This document shows positions 44,225-56,300 of a stretch of 64,000 nt of DNA, piece by piece (the first letter of the stretch is position 1; every line of letters starts with the position of its first letter). The notes below the pieces were generated by a model. That model was not told the origin of the DNA and ran no database searches. It saw only the letters and a list, made by a program, of their open reading frames with translations. Where the stretch lies: NCBI GenBank assembly GCA_964007475.1, contig OZ023273.1:81136598-81200597 (forward strand), written 5' to 3'. The translations under genes were made by a program, and so were the position numbers. The stretch is from Hybos culiciformis. Its lineage: Eukaryota; Arthropoda; Insecta; Diptera; Hybotidae.

Positions 44225-44441
44225 GACATACCAAACAATGAAGATGCTTTAAATTGGTTCAAAAATGGAATTCATGATATAGTACTTCATATTGTATCAG
44301 AAGTAGATAAAAATGACATACCAAACAATGAAAGACATATCAAACAATGAAGATGCTTTAAATTGGTTCAAAAATGGAATTCACGATATAGTACTTCATA
44401 TTGTATCAGAAGTAGATAAAAATGACATGATAGGAATGACA
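44225..44441 (+). repeat. Tandem duplication, 109-bp unit, in the polymerase pseudogene
   Basis: GACATACCAAACAATGAAGA onward is repeated from 44334 with a few differences. 109 is not a multiple of three, so it shifts the reading frame. Both overlapping frames therefore encode the same stretch (DALNWFKNGIHDIVLHIVSE). Confidence 0.95.
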
Positions 44442-47400
44442 TTTTGGGCAGAGTCATTCGCAGATAGAGGTCGTGGATGGTTAACTGTCAGAAAAGCAGA
44501 AGAACTGAAATTTGACGATGTATGGGGAATATTAAGCAAAATATTTCAAAGCAATACTGAAGGTATGAGTACCGATACGTTTTGCTTGTCAGTGACTTCT
44601 GTAAAATTACCTGTGGGCCAAGGAAACACAAGATTATTAAAATACAAGACATTCACCGAAGAATGTTTAAAAAGACGGGGAATTGTTTCTATTAATAATG
44701 ATGACAACTTGTGTTTACCGAGAGCGTTAATTGTTTCTAATGCGCTTGTGGACCAAGATATCGATTATAAAAAATAATGAAAAATGTCAAAAATATCCAA
44801 ACGAGAAAAACATTAGAATTACTAAAAAAAACTCTAAGGTAACCATTCGTGAAGAGGGAGCTGGTCATAATGAAATAAAGGCCCTGCAAAATTATTTAAA
44901 TGGTTACAATATAGTGATGTACACATAATGGATCAAAAGGAAAAGAATTATTTTTTAATGGAAATAAAGATGGAAAAAATTTAAATTTACTTTATCATCA
45001 AGGTCATTATAATGTTATAACGTCATTGACCGCAGCTTTTGCGTGTAACTACTATTGTGTTAAATGTCATATTCCTTACAATAAAAAATATCAACATTAT
45101 CGTAGTGAAAAGTGGTCATGTTGTCAAATATCCCCGACATGAAAAAAGGGTAAAAAAGAAATAAAATGTGATAAATGCAACCGCAAATTTAAAAACGAAG
45201 ACTGTTTCAATAATCATAAAATTGGATCTGAAGAAAACAAGAGTTTATGTGATTTATTAAAAAAGTGTCCTCATTGTTTAAAATGTTTTAGTTCTAAAAG
45301 AGATCACATTTGTAATGAAATTTTCTGTAATATATGTAAATCACATCAATCAGTTGATCCCAGTGTTTTATTCAACCAAATAACTCAAATCCAACTTTTA
45401 AAGTATTTTATTTATATTTTTGATCTTGAAACACAACAGGAAAAAGAAATTGATGAAAATAGAAAGAAATTGATGAAAATAAATATTAAAAATTTTATTG
45501 AATATTTACTGAATCGAAGAATGAAATTTAAAAAAGTTGTTGTGACAATGGACATTTTAAATTATGTTTTAACGGAAACAAAAATTAAACAAGAATTATT
45601 AATGAGAGGAACTAAAATCATTTTAATGAAATTGGATAATGTTAAATTTATAGATTTTCTCAATTACTTCCCTATGAGCTTATCAAAAATACCAAAGGCA
45701 TTTGGTCTGAATGTAACACTGAAAAAAGGGTATTTTCGTTATTTATTTAACAAAAAAGAAAATGCAAATTTTGTTGGAAAATTACCACCTATTGAATTTT
45801 ACTGTTCCAATACAATGGATAAAAAAGAACGAGAAATTTTTCAAGAGTGGAATGATAATAATAAAAATAATAGTTTTGAGATGCACAAAGAATTGGTAGA
45901 ATATTGTGTGAATGACGTTACTATTTTAACAGAAGCTTGCCTCACTTTTAGAAAAATGATTATGAAAGAGTGCAACGTGTGCCTTTTCGTAGAAGCTACT
46001 ACTATTGCTTCAGCTTGCAACTTGGTGTTTCGACGAAATTTTTTAGAACCGAACACGATTGGTATTATACCTAAACAAGGTTATCGTTATTGTGATAACC
46101 AATCTAAAGTTGGTATTAAATGGTTGATATTCGAAGAAATTAAAAGAAAAATATATATTGTATATGCGGCTAAACAAAAAGAAGTTACAATAAATAGAAT
46201 GCGTGTTGACGGTTTCAGTGAGGAAACACGACAAATTTTTGAGTTTTATGGATGTTATTATCATGTTCATCCAGTCTGTTTAAAATATCAAAGAGATAAA
46301 GTACTGAATGCTGATTTGAAAACTCTTGATATGAGGTATGAAGAAACGCAGAAAAAAACAAATCGCTTACGATCTTTTGGATATGAAGTCATTGAAAAAT
46401 GGGAATGTGAATTCAGAAACGAAATGAAAACGAATTCAGAAATGTCAATTTTAGAAAATCATCCCCTATTAGTATTTACTCCTCTTAACCCTCGTAACGC
46501 TTTCTATGGTGGCAGAACTGGAAATACTAAATTATATTACAAGTGTAAAAGTGGAGAAAAAGTTAAATACATAGACGTTTGCTCATTATATCCGTATATT
46601 TGCAAAAATTGAAAATTTCCAATTGTTCATCCAAAAGTCTTTGTGGGTCATAATGATTGTTCTGTTCTGAACTTAATTCGTATTGATGGACTGATAAAAT
46701 GTAAAGTGCTACCACCTGAAGAGCTCTATCATCCTTTATTGCCGTTAAAACAGAAAAATAAATTAATGTTTTCTCTATGTAATAAATGTAGTCAAGAAAA
46801 CTACTGTCATCACACAGATTCTGAAAGAAGCATTATAGGAACTTTTGTAATTGATGAAATTCGAAAGGCTATAGAAAAGGGTTAAAAATATTGTGTATAT
46901 ATGAAATATGGTAATATGAAGTAAAATAATATAATCAGACAAACAATTCAACCGGTTTATTTACAGAAATGATGAATAAATTTTTAAAATTGAAGCAGGA
47001 ATCTTCGGGTTGGCTTAGTACTTGTAAATCAGAAGAAGAAAAAAAACAATATATTGAGAATTTCATTTTAAAAGAAGGAATAATGTTAAAATATGATAAA
47101 ATTATAAAAAACAATGGGTTACGCTCCTTAGCAAAGTTAATATTAAACTCATTTTGGGGTAAGTTCGGTCAACGAGAAAATTTACCCAAAACAGTCATTG
47201 TAAATCGTTCTGATGAGTTTTATGATTTGATAACGGATACCTCAAAGTTATTAAACAACATATTTCCAATTAATGAAGAAACATTAGTAGTAACAACAGA
47301 AGATACAGAAGAGGCGTTTGAACAGCTTTCAACAGTTAATGTCTGTATAGCTGCATATACTACAGCCCAGGCTCTATTGAAATTATATTCATATATAGAG

Positions 47401-47628
47401 GCACTAGGTGAGAATGTTCTTTATTATGATACGGATTGTGTTATATATGTCTCTCGAAAAGGTGAACACGAACCATAAACAGGTGTTTTAATAGGCGAAC
47501 TGGCCAATGAGTTAGAGGATTACGGAAAAGAGGCCTACATTACGGAATTTGTTAGTGCGACCCAAACAATTATGCGTACAAAGTTTATTGCTCACCCAGA
47601 ACAAAACGTCGCCAAAACCATCTGCAAG

Positions 47629-48124
47629 TAGGGTTTCCAAAACGGATATATCTGTATCCGGTATCCGCGGTTATTTATACTCTTAACCGTATCCGATATG
47701 CGTTAAAAATCTCACGGTTAGCAATTTTAAGTTTTTAAACAGATAGGAATATCAAATAATAGTACTTTAAAGCAAGAATTTAGAATTTTCAAAAAAACTC
47801 TTAAAAGAACACAAAATCTGGAATTGCTTTATAGGCACTGAAAACAGCGAAGCCGACTTCAACAGACTCAGAGAAATTTTTCGGTTTCATGAAATTTTTG
47901 TACCAAAATTAGATCTCGTCTTTCTTGTGCATCACTTAATGCATTAGTGTTCCTGAAATAATATTATTTAAATGAAAAAAATCAAAGAATGTATAAAAAA
48001 TAAATAGTATTCATAATTAGATTCAATATTATTTGTTTATTTTTATACGATTATCCGGTACCCGCCGGATCATTCTAGAATTACTATCCGATAACCTCGG
48101 TTACAGAAAATCCGGATAACCCTA
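47629..48124. mobile_element. Non-autonomous hAT, TSD TCTGCAAG, in the polymerase pseudogene
   Basis: Ends TAGGGTTTCC and GGATAACCCTA. TCTGCAAG is duplicated exactly at 47621-47628 and 48125-48132. Interior words built on TATCCGG/CCGGATA (GTATCCGGTATCCGCGG, TATCCGGTACCCGCCGGAT) are clustered at both ends. Non-coding. Confidence 0.93.
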
Positions 48125-48432
48125 TCTGCAAGGTAATAAAGACTTTTATATTAGAACATATTATTCTTTAATAATAAATGAAAATTTTATTACTTTTCTT
48201 AGGTAAAAGGAATTTGCTTGACAAGAATAAGGAACTTATCTTATCGAATGATGTTACTCCTGTAACAGTTTTCAGCAACAATATTAGAAGAACAAACGAA
48301 CATAATGTGATAACAGTACGGGAGGAAAGAAATATGCACCAAAATCAGAAAAAAGAAAGTTTTTAGAAAATTATGATTCAGTTTCATATGGTTTTAAACG
48401 ACAACGTATTGAAGAATCAACATTCAGCCATG

Positions 48433-48720
48433 CTGCTTCAACGTAAACACAATCAAATTGTAATGAACAACCAACAACACCACTGAGAAATGCTTTTGTT
48501 ACAATCAACAATTCATTTAAATCAAAATCAATATTAAGGTTGTCTGAAGTAGAATCTAATAAATCGTATTCAATCGACGGATTAAGCCAAATTTGGATAT
48601 TTGAATTGCAGAACCATGTTTTCTTTATTCCTGATAAATACCAACAAATTTTTAATGACCATAATTATATACAGGAAATGTGTACAGGAAAATATAAGTT
48701 TAATATAGTTAATAATAAAG
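48433..48720 (+). pseudogene. Unrecognised coding remnant after the polymerase
   Basis: An open stretch reading NEQPTTPLRNAFVTINNSF, then YSIDGLSQIWIFELQNHVFF and KYKFNIVNNKG. It lies in a different frame from the polymerase end and is cut by the mariner element at 48721. Its composition looks protein-like, but I do not recognise it. It may belong to the same ancient Maverick-type insertion. Confidence 0.4.
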
Positions 48721-50018
48721 GGTGTTTTTTTTAGAGGTATAGAACTTTAAGTTGGCAACACTTTTTTGAACGGCGGCCATTTTGTCAACTGTCACGTGAT
48801 TTATGTACAGTTTGTTTGGCATTTCAAAATGAATAGACTGACCCCTGAACAACGCTTCCAAATTGTTCAAATTTATTTCGAAAATCATGGTTCTGTTCGA
48901 AAAACGTATCGCGCACTACGTTCATTTTACGGTCAACATAATCGTCCATCAGAGCAATTAATTCGATTAACTATGAAACGTTTTCGCACCACGTTTACGC
49001 TAAATGATAATACGCATCCACAGAGAAGTCGTACGTTGCGCACGGAAGAAGTTATTGCTGCTGTAGAGCGTAGCGTAGAGGAAGATTCGAATCAGTCTAT
49101 CCGCCATCGTGTACAGGAATTGGATATGTGTCCATCCACTTTATGGAAAATTTTGCGAAAAGATCTTGGTTTGCGTGCTTACAAAATCCAACTCGTCCAA
49201 GAATTGAAGCCACACGATCACCTAGCAAGGCCCAAAGATTCGGTGAATGGGCCCAAAACAAGATTGCCGTTGATCCAGATTTTCATAAGCGAATTTTGTT
49301 TAGCGATGAAGCTCACTTTTGGTTGAATGGACACGTCAATAAACAGAACTGCCGTATTTGGAGTGATGATAATCCTCAAATGTATGTTCAGTCACCGTTA
49401 CATCCAGAAAAACTGACTGTTTGGTGTGCTTTATGGGCTGGTGGAATAATTGGTCCGTACTTCCTTAAAAACGATGCTGGCCAGAACGTTACAGTCAATG
49501 GTGAACGCTATAGAACCATGATTACTGACTTTTTCGTTCATCAATTGAAAAAGTATGATGTGGAGGAGCTGTGGTTTCAACAAGACGGCGCAACATATCA
49601 CACAGCTGGTGCCACAATTGGTTTATTGCAGGAAACGTTTGGTAACCGCATAAATTCACGTTTCGGACCCGTGAATTGACCTCCAAGATCGAGCGATTTA
49701 ACGCCGCTAGACTATTTTCTGTGGGGATATGTGAAGTCGCTAGTCTACGCCGATAAGTCCGAAACGATCGACTACTTGGAGGACAACATTCGCCACGTTA
49801 TTACCGATATACGACCACAAATGTTGGAAAAAGTAATTGAAAATTGGACCTCCAGATTAGACTGCGTCCGAGCCAGCCGTGGCGTTCATATGCTAGAAGT
49901 CGTATTTAAATTATAATGCCACAAGATTATCTATCGAATAAAGTGAATTTCATGTCAATTTAAAAAGTCCTCTTTGTTTTATTCCATTTCAAAGTTCCAT
50001 ACCCCTAAAAAAAACACC
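48721..50018 (+). mobile_element. Mariner-family transposon of DD41D type, about 1.3 kb, nearly intact
   Basis: Inverted ends GGTGTTTTTTTTAG(A/G)GGTAT continue with (A/G)GAACTTT at both sides (48721 and, inverted, 50018). Total length of about 1.3 kb is typical of mariner. The interior is one transposase gene with two lesions (see 48829-49916). A TA pair also occurs 11-12 bases inside each end, so the outer limit has some uncertainty. It lies in the tail of the polymerase region. Confidence 0.9.
48829..49916 (+). pseudogene. DD41D mariner transposase, one frameshift and one nonsense
   Basis: Cut-and-paste transposase. The N-terminus from ATG 48829 has the helix-turn-helix pair (LTPEQRFQIVQIYFENHG; SVRKTYRALRSFYG; PSTLWKILRKDLGLRAYKIQ). 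Near 49230 a one-base shift moves coding to the next frame, continuing RFGEWAQNKI. The catalytic core has ILFSDEAHFWLNGHVNKQN (D1), LWFQQDGATYHTA (D2) and LTPLDYFLWGYVKS (D3). I count 41 residues between D2 and D3, the DD41D spacing of rosa-like elements. A TGA at 49677-49679 lies between D2 and D3, where Trp (TGG) would fit. The C-terminus ends GVHMLEVVFKL at 49916. Only two point lesions suggest a young copy. Confidence 0.88.
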
Positions 50019-50130
50019 GGTCACAATGAATATTGAATAAAAAGATTATATACATAAAACAAAATTTAATCTGAAAATGTTTAAATAAAAATATCTTTTA
50101 TCTTTTTTTTAATTGTTTTAATTTTGTTCA

Positions 50131-50940
50131 CTTCCGCCTCACTTACGCCCTAATTTCCGCGCTAACTCCCTTCCGCCCTCCCTTCCGCCCTCACTTTCGC
50201 CCTCACTTCCGCCATCACTTCCGCCCTCACTTCCGCCATCACTTCCGCCCTCACTTCAGCCCTCACTTCAGCCCTCACTTCCACTCTAACTTCCGCCTCA
50301 CTTACGCCCTAATTTCCGCCCTAACTTCCGTCTGCACTTCCGCTCTCACTTCCCACTTCCGCCCACACTTCCGTCCTTACTTCCGCACTCACTTGCGCCC
50401 TCACTTCTTCCCTAATTTTTGCCCTCACTTCCACCATCACTTCCGCCCACACTTCCGTCCTTACTTCCGCACTCACTTGCGCCCTCACTTCTTCCCTAAT
50501 TTTTGCCCTCACTTCCACCATCACTTCCGCCCTCACTTCCGCCCTCACTTCCCCCTCACTTCCACCCTCACTTCCGCTCTCACTTCCACTCTAACTTCCG
50601 CCTCACTTCCGCCCTCACTTCCGCCCTCACTTCCACCCTCACTACCACCCTCACTTCCGCCCTCACTTCCGCCCTCACTTCCACCCTAATTTTTGCCCTC
50701 GCTTCCACCATCACTTCAGCCTTCACTTCCGCCCTCACTTCCGCCCTCACTTCCACCCTCACTTCCACCCTCACTTCCGTCCTCACTTCCTCCCTCACTT
50801 CCACCCTCATTTCCACCCTAATTTTTGCCCTCACTTCCGCCCTCACTTCCGCCCTCACTTCCCCCTCACTTCCGCCCTCCCTTCCGCCCTCACTTCCGCC
50901 CTCACTTCCGCCTTCACTTCCGCTCTCATTTCCGCATAGT
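50131..50940. repeat. 12-bp minisatellite (CTTCCGCCCTCA)n
   Basis: About 800 bp of a 12-base unit with variants (CTTCCACCCTCA, ATTTTTGCCCTC). Because 12 is divisible by three, all frames stay open: Leu-Pro-Pro-Ser and Ala-Leu-Thr-Ser on the plus strand, Ala-Glu-Val-Arg on the minus. These open frames are not genes. The sequence is far richer in C than its surroundings. Confidence 0.97.
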
Positions 50941-51298
50941 TTGCATATTTTGTGTCGGCACGACCAAACCGTAGATCCCTGCCCAAAAATTTTTCTGCAG
51001 GTAATCTTTATTTCACCGGAGCTACCTATTTTGAAAAATAATTTTAGCTTTTAAATTATTTGTAAACGAAAGATTTTTAAAAAATAATTTGAATTTAAAT
51101 TTGTCGCGCCAAATTATTTTGTTTTTATAAATAACAAATGATTATTGAGTGGAAATAACAAAGATTTTTTGAGTACAAACGGTACAGCATGTCGCTTTTT
51201 TTCGACCTCGAAATTCGAATGAGTACAATAATTTTTATCCCCTACAGAATTACTCAATTATATCATACAACGCGCCTAAAGAAGTATAAACTTTAAAA

Positions 51299-51349
51299 AT
51301 GAAAGATCAAAACCAGTTATTAACATTATTAATATCAACACCTCACAAG
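51299..51349 (+). pseudogene. First codons of the unnamed transposon gene
   Basis: ATG 51299 opens MKDQNQLLTLLISTPHK, 17 codons, cut by the hAT at 51350. The frame is taken up at 58917 (ARKCSLKKK). The assignment rests on the exact 8-bp duplication and on frame continuity, not on a motif in this short piece. Confidence 0.5.
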
Positions 51350-51569
51350 CAGAGCCGTAACTAAGGTATGGCGAACATGGTCCCGGCCATAAACGCCTGA
51401 TTAAAAAGGCGCTCACTCATTTTAAATTTTTCGAATTTTAAACAGTTTTTACTTAGAAAACATGTTTTATTGTAACTTTATACAAAATTTCAAAATTCAA
51501 AGTTTACGTAATTTTCTTCAAAATTAATTTTTGTTAATATGCTAAATTATTTGAAAATTATTTGAATTA

Positions 51570-51950
51570 TTGTCGGGAGAAAAGTTAATGTGTAGATCCA
51601 TGATGGAATTAAATAAACCAGTGAAAGATCTTTGTTCGGAGTATTCAGAATTGGATTCCGATGAGATGCTGAATGAAATCGAATGCCTTAAATTTCAAAG
51701 TGCGGAGCTGTTTAAAACTTTAAACCCTTTACATTACTTTGAAATTTTAAGGAAATTGTTGCACTTGATTTGTGTGAAACATTTCCAAATATTTATGTTT
51801 CTTTACGAATTTTACTAACACTCCAGTAACTGTGGCTGGCTAGTGGGGAGAGAAGTTTTAGCAAACTTAAGGTCATTAAAAATTACTTGCCTTCAACAAT
51901 AAAACAAGATCCCTTAAGTGTGTCAATCGAATATGATATTTGATATGTTT
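51570..51950 (+). pseudogene. hAT (zf-MYM-associated type) dimerisation domain remnant
   Basis: SEYSELDSDEMLNEIECLKF is followed, after a shift, by FPNIYVSLRILLTLQ (stop) and SGERSFSKLKVIKNYLPSTI. FPN-(I/L)-x-x-x-LRILLT-x-PVTVA-x-(ER)SFSKLK-x-IK-x-(Y)L is the C-terminal dimerisation segment of the hAT transposases often annotated as zinc-finger MYM-type proteins. Stops and shifts are present. The catalytic core and zinc finger are absent. Confidence 0.75.
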
Positions 51951-52047
51951 GAAGAAGCAAATTTTTATGAAATATCCAAGCATTGAATTTGTTGAAATTA
52001 TTGCATTTGTTAAAAATCTACAAATGTATTAATTTGAAATTGAATAG

Positions 52048-52672
52048 TATTAAAATTCAACAAAATTTTTAAAAAATTTTCCAACATAAAAATTTTGCAT
52101 GAGAATTTTAAATTTCTTTTTCTTTGTACATAACAATTTTTATCAAGTAAGCAGTTTCGAGTTTCTCTTTACTTACAAAAATTCCTAACACGTTTTTATC
52201 GTTTCCTGTGTATTTTGCAATCATACAAACTTAAAACCTTTTCTGTGTATTTGTGCAATCATAAAAACTTAATGTTTTGCTGAAGTGTACTGTTTTGACG
52301 AATAATTTGGATTTATAATTGTGTCGAATTAATTGTCAGTGTGAAAAATCCAAAACTTAATAATTTGCTAAACAAACCATACAGTTTTAGTGAAAATTAC
52401 TATATAAAAAATAGTCAACATTTTTTTATCCATAAAATAATAATTGGTAAAGAAATCACAAAAAACATACCAAAATAAACTTTCATTAATTTTGATTCAA
52501 ATTCAAATTGTACATAATTTAAAAATTTAAGTTTATAATAGAATAATAATTAATTTTTACTTAATTCTAAATAAATGTAAATGTTGGAAAAATTAACGAA
52601 CATCTTTTATTTTATCCACATTTAATCAACGATACACGATTCCAAAAAGCTGGAATCGTGTCTAAATTAACA
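52048..52672 (+). repeat. 5' LTR of BEL/Pao element
   Basis: Starts TATTAAAATTCAACAAAATT (TG mutated to TA) and ends TAAATTAACA. It matches 57943-58744 along its length but lacks an internal duplicated block of about 180 bp. Preceded by target duplication AATAG (52043-52047). Confidence 0.9.
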
Positions 52673-52674
52673 TT

Positions 52675-52692
52675 TGGTGATCCCGACGTAAT
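52675..52692 (+). promoter_or_regulatory. Primer-binding site of the BEL/Pao element
   Basis: TGGTGATCCCGACGTAAT begins two bases after the LTR end. TGG complements the CCA of a tRNA 3' end. The tRNA is not identified. Confidence 0.65.
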
Positions 52693-52802
52693 AGTAAAAG
52701 AAATTTTTTGTTATGTACAATTTGATGATTTGGTGATTTCTTTCAGTAAAAAAAAAAACCTTTTTTATAATAAATCTGTGCTAATGAAACATTTAAATCA
52801 TC

Positions 52803-53115
52803 ATGACTACAATGGACGAATTGGCCCCAAAATTGCAAGAATATGGTAATAAAGTGCTAACAATTAATAGTAATTTTAAGAATCATTCAACTTCACGAAA
52901 AAATAAAGAATATTTGAAAAACCGTTTAACATCCTTAGACGAACATATGACCTATTTCAGTTGTTGCACGAGCAAGTGGCTCATCTGCAAGAATTTCATA
53001 CAGATCACTCTTACTTTAAAACAGAATATCATGCTAAAATTTCAAGTGGAGTAGAATTACTCAAAAATAAAATTCGAATAGTGCAGACCGAAATAGCCAC
53101 CCGTGAAAGTAGTAA
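52803..53115 (+). pseudogene. BEL/Pao gag, N-terminal part
   Basis: MTTMDELAPKLQEYGNKVL followed, after a shift near 52955, by QLLHEQVAHLQEFHTDHSYF and KIRIVQTEIATRESS. Short helices rich in Leu, Glu and Lys like these open BEL/Pao gag proteins. An A-run and the RTE LINE interrupt it at about 53115. It continues at 56620. Confidence 0.6.
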
Positions 53116-53329
53116 AAAAAAAAAAAAAAAAAAAAAAAAGCTGGTCAAAGGGGTTAGATGGTGAAGGACGTCTGCAGTCATCCGGATCCATCTAACTCAA
53201 TTCCCATCCTCACCTCCACTAGCGGGAACGTTCCAAAGGATTGGGTAAACAACCGTAGGCGGGTCACGGCTAACGAGGAAGGGATTTGGTCCTTCTAAAG
53301 GGCTTTGGTTTGACAAGCCAAACCGCTCA

Positions 53330-56300
53330 TTGAAAATGAGAAAACACAAAGTCACAAAATCTAAATCGACGCCTCGGAACGGAAAGATTAACCGGCAACG
53401 ACTTAAGCAACGAAAAATGGACTTCGAGATAGGAACGTGGAATGTGAGAACCCTGAACAAACATGGAGCACTTAAATCGCTTCTTCCAGAACTACGCAAG
53501 TACGGAATGATGATAACAGCAATACAAAAAACAAAATGGCTAGAGCAAGGCTGCTCAGAAATGAAAACGCATACAATATTCCATAGTGGCAAAGAACGTG
53601 GTAAGAGAGAATTTGGAGTAGCGTTCGTGGTAGACAATGAAATGAAGGCAAACATCGTAGACTTCAAACCAGTTAATGAGAGAATATGCTCAATACGCCT
53701 AAAAACAAGACTACACAACCTCACCATCATAAACGCACACGCACCAACCGAAGAAAAGGAAGAGGACATCAAAGAAGAATTTTATAACACCTTGGAAAGA
53801 ACCTATGACGCCATCCCTACTAATAACATCAAAATGATAATTGGTGACATGAACGCGAAGATTGGGAAAGAGAAAGAATATTCAAACGTAATAGGTAAAC
53901 ATAGCCTGCATGACATCTCCAATGACAACGGCCACAGACTCATCGATTAAGCAACTTCAAAGGATATGCGAATAACATCAACTTTCTTCCCCCACAAGAG
54001 CATACACAAGCACACATGGGCAGCGCCAGATGGGTGACATGAACGCGAAGATTGGGAAAGAGAAAGAATATTCAAACGTAATAGGTAAACATAGCCTGCA
54101 TGACATCTCCAATGACAACGGCCACAGACTCATCGATTAAGCAACTTCAAAGGATATGCGAATAACATCAACTTTCTTCCCCCACAAGAGCATACACAAG
54201 CACACATGGGCAGCGCCAGATGGGAGAACATTCAATCAGATTGACCATGCATTAATCGAAAAGCGAGGCGCCTCGCATGTGCTAGACGTGAGAACCTTAA
54301 GAGGCGCATGCTGCGGTTCAGATCACTACTTGGTTAGAATTAAATATACGTGCAGAATAATAGCCAAGAGTAAAACGACTGAAAGGAGAGAGGCAAAGTT
54401 CAATGTGGAACAACTTGAAGATAAGGGACTGGCCCGACGATATAAAGATGAATTGGAAAATAATTTGATTGAGGGAGAAATAGTCGAAGACGTGAATGGG
54501 ATGTGGGAAAAACTCAAAAACGCAATCAAGAGAACTGCGGAAACAATACTCGAACCTCAGCCAAGAAAAACGAAGAGAGATTGGTTCGACAACGATTGCA
54601 AAGAAGCCATCGAAAAGAGAAACAGAGCCCATAAACTAAATGCACAAAGACCCACTAGAGCAAAACAGGAGAAGTTTAGTATATTACGAAGAGAAGCAGA
54701 CAGAATATGCAGAAGAAAGAAAAGAGAGATGGAGAACAACAAAATAAAAAAGATAGAACAAGAATTCATGAAATCAGCTAACTCAAAAGCAGCTTACAAA
54801 GATATCAACTCAATTATATAAACTAGATCAGATCTCTGCAGAAACAAACAAGGGCAACTTCTCACCAACGAAGAAATGATTAGGAACAGATGGAAAGAAT
54901 ACTTTGAAGATCTTCTCAATGGTGACGCAAGTGCAGAAGAAGATGACAGGGGTGATTCAGAAGAACAATATGTAAAACATGGCACGATGCGGCAACATAG
55001 ATCAAAGTATAGTAATACACCCTCCATCGTTGGAAGAGGTAAAGAATGCCCTGAATCAACAACATAACCACAAGGCACCGGGCCCAGACAATATACCATC
55101 GAAACTACTAAGGCACGGAGTAGACCGCCTCTACCGACAATTACATGAAATGATTGAAAAAGTGTGGATAACAGAGAGTATACCAGAAGATTGGAAGAAA
55201 AGTGTAATATGCCCCATCTATAAAAAATCCGATAAATTGGAGTGCAAAAATTACCGTGGAATATCATTGCTATGCACGTCGTACAAGATTTTTACCTCGA
55301 TATTAAGAGAAAGATTAGAACCAATAGCCGAAAGTATCTTAGGAGAGTACCAGACTGGCTTCCGTTAGGGTAGATCCACCACCGATCAAATCTTCGCTAT
55401 AAGACAAATCATGGAAAAATGCTGGGAACACAATATAGATACACATCAAATATTTATAAATTTTCGCCAAGCCTATGACAGTATTAGTCGAATCAAGCTG
55501 TACACCATACTCAGCAACTTCGGAATACCATCCAAACTAATCAGGCTCATAAGAGCGACAATGATAGCCACAACGGCACAAGTTAAAATACAAGGCAGCC
55601 TATCAAGCCCATTCACCATAAAGCAAGGTTTGAAGCAAGGCGATGGCTTAGCACCAATCTTATTTAATTTAGTGTTGGAATATGTAGTGCGGCAGACAAC
55701 AGTGGACGACAACGGCACGCTTATGAATAAATCCAAGCAACTACTGGGGTATGCAGATGACATCAATGCTCTAAACAGATCACAAAAAGCCCTAGTAGAA
55801 ACATACTTAGAAACGAAAAATAAAGGTAAAGAGATCGGATTAAACATCAACACGGAGAAAACTAAAATTTGAATTCAGTCCCGAAATAAACAACACCACA
55901 GCCCACAAAACATCACGATTGGAGGGGACACAATCAAAGTAGTGGAAAGCTTCTGTTATCTAGGAGCAACAATTACCAGCCAGAATGATGAGAAAAGCGG
56001 AGTTCTAAAAAGAATAGCAGCAGCAAATAAAACATATTTATCACTTAACAAGGTATTCAGATCAAGGGATATACCGCGACAAAGAAAACTGGGTCTTTAC
56101 AAAGCAATAATCCGACCGACTCTTTGTTACGGATGTGAGACGTGGACCATTACACAGAGCACGGCAGACATACTCCAAAGATTCGAAAGAAAGATTCTTC
56201 GACGAATTATTGGACCAATAAACATAGGAAATCAGTGCCGAATCAGGTTTAATGACGAACTGTACAAAATATACGACGAACCAGACGTAGTAGGGTTCAT

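Larger units (their letters stand above)
44129..48424 (+). pseudogene. Maverick/adintovirus-type protein-primed DNA polymerase B, broken
   Basis: One polB-like coding region in several frames. N-terminal part 44129-44777. Cys/His-rich finger-like part about 45035-45345 (CVKCH, CDKC, CPHCLKC). Exonuclease domain: IFDLETQ at about 45418 (Exo I) and DFLNYFPMSLSKI at 45655 (Exo II). Polymerase motifs: A, DVCSLYPYI (46573); B, LILNSFWGKFGQ (47135); C, YYDTDCVIYVS (47422), with Cys where Ser is usual. C-terminal KRNLLDKNKEL and REER follow. Such enzymes replicate protein-primed linear elements (Mavericks/Polintons) and related adintoviruses of animals. Breaks: a 109-bp duplication shifting frame at 44334; stops at 44775, 45140, 46610, 46883 and 47476; and a hAT insertion (47629-48124). 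No integrase, capsid or ATPase gene is seen nearby, so this is an isolated endogenous remnant. Confidence 0.85.

Noticed and set aside
50321..51054. Long open frames rich in Leu-Pro-Ser, Ala-Leu-Thr-Ser or Ala-Glu-Val-Arg
   Set aside because: They are produced by a 12-bp minisatellite and are open in several frames on both strands at once.
53197..53772. 191-codon minus-strand frame, and others opposite the RTE ORF (54318-54769, 54794-55267, 55473-55853, 56232-56615)
   Set aside because: They lie antisense to the clear RTE endonuclease and reverse transcriptase coding and carry no motif.
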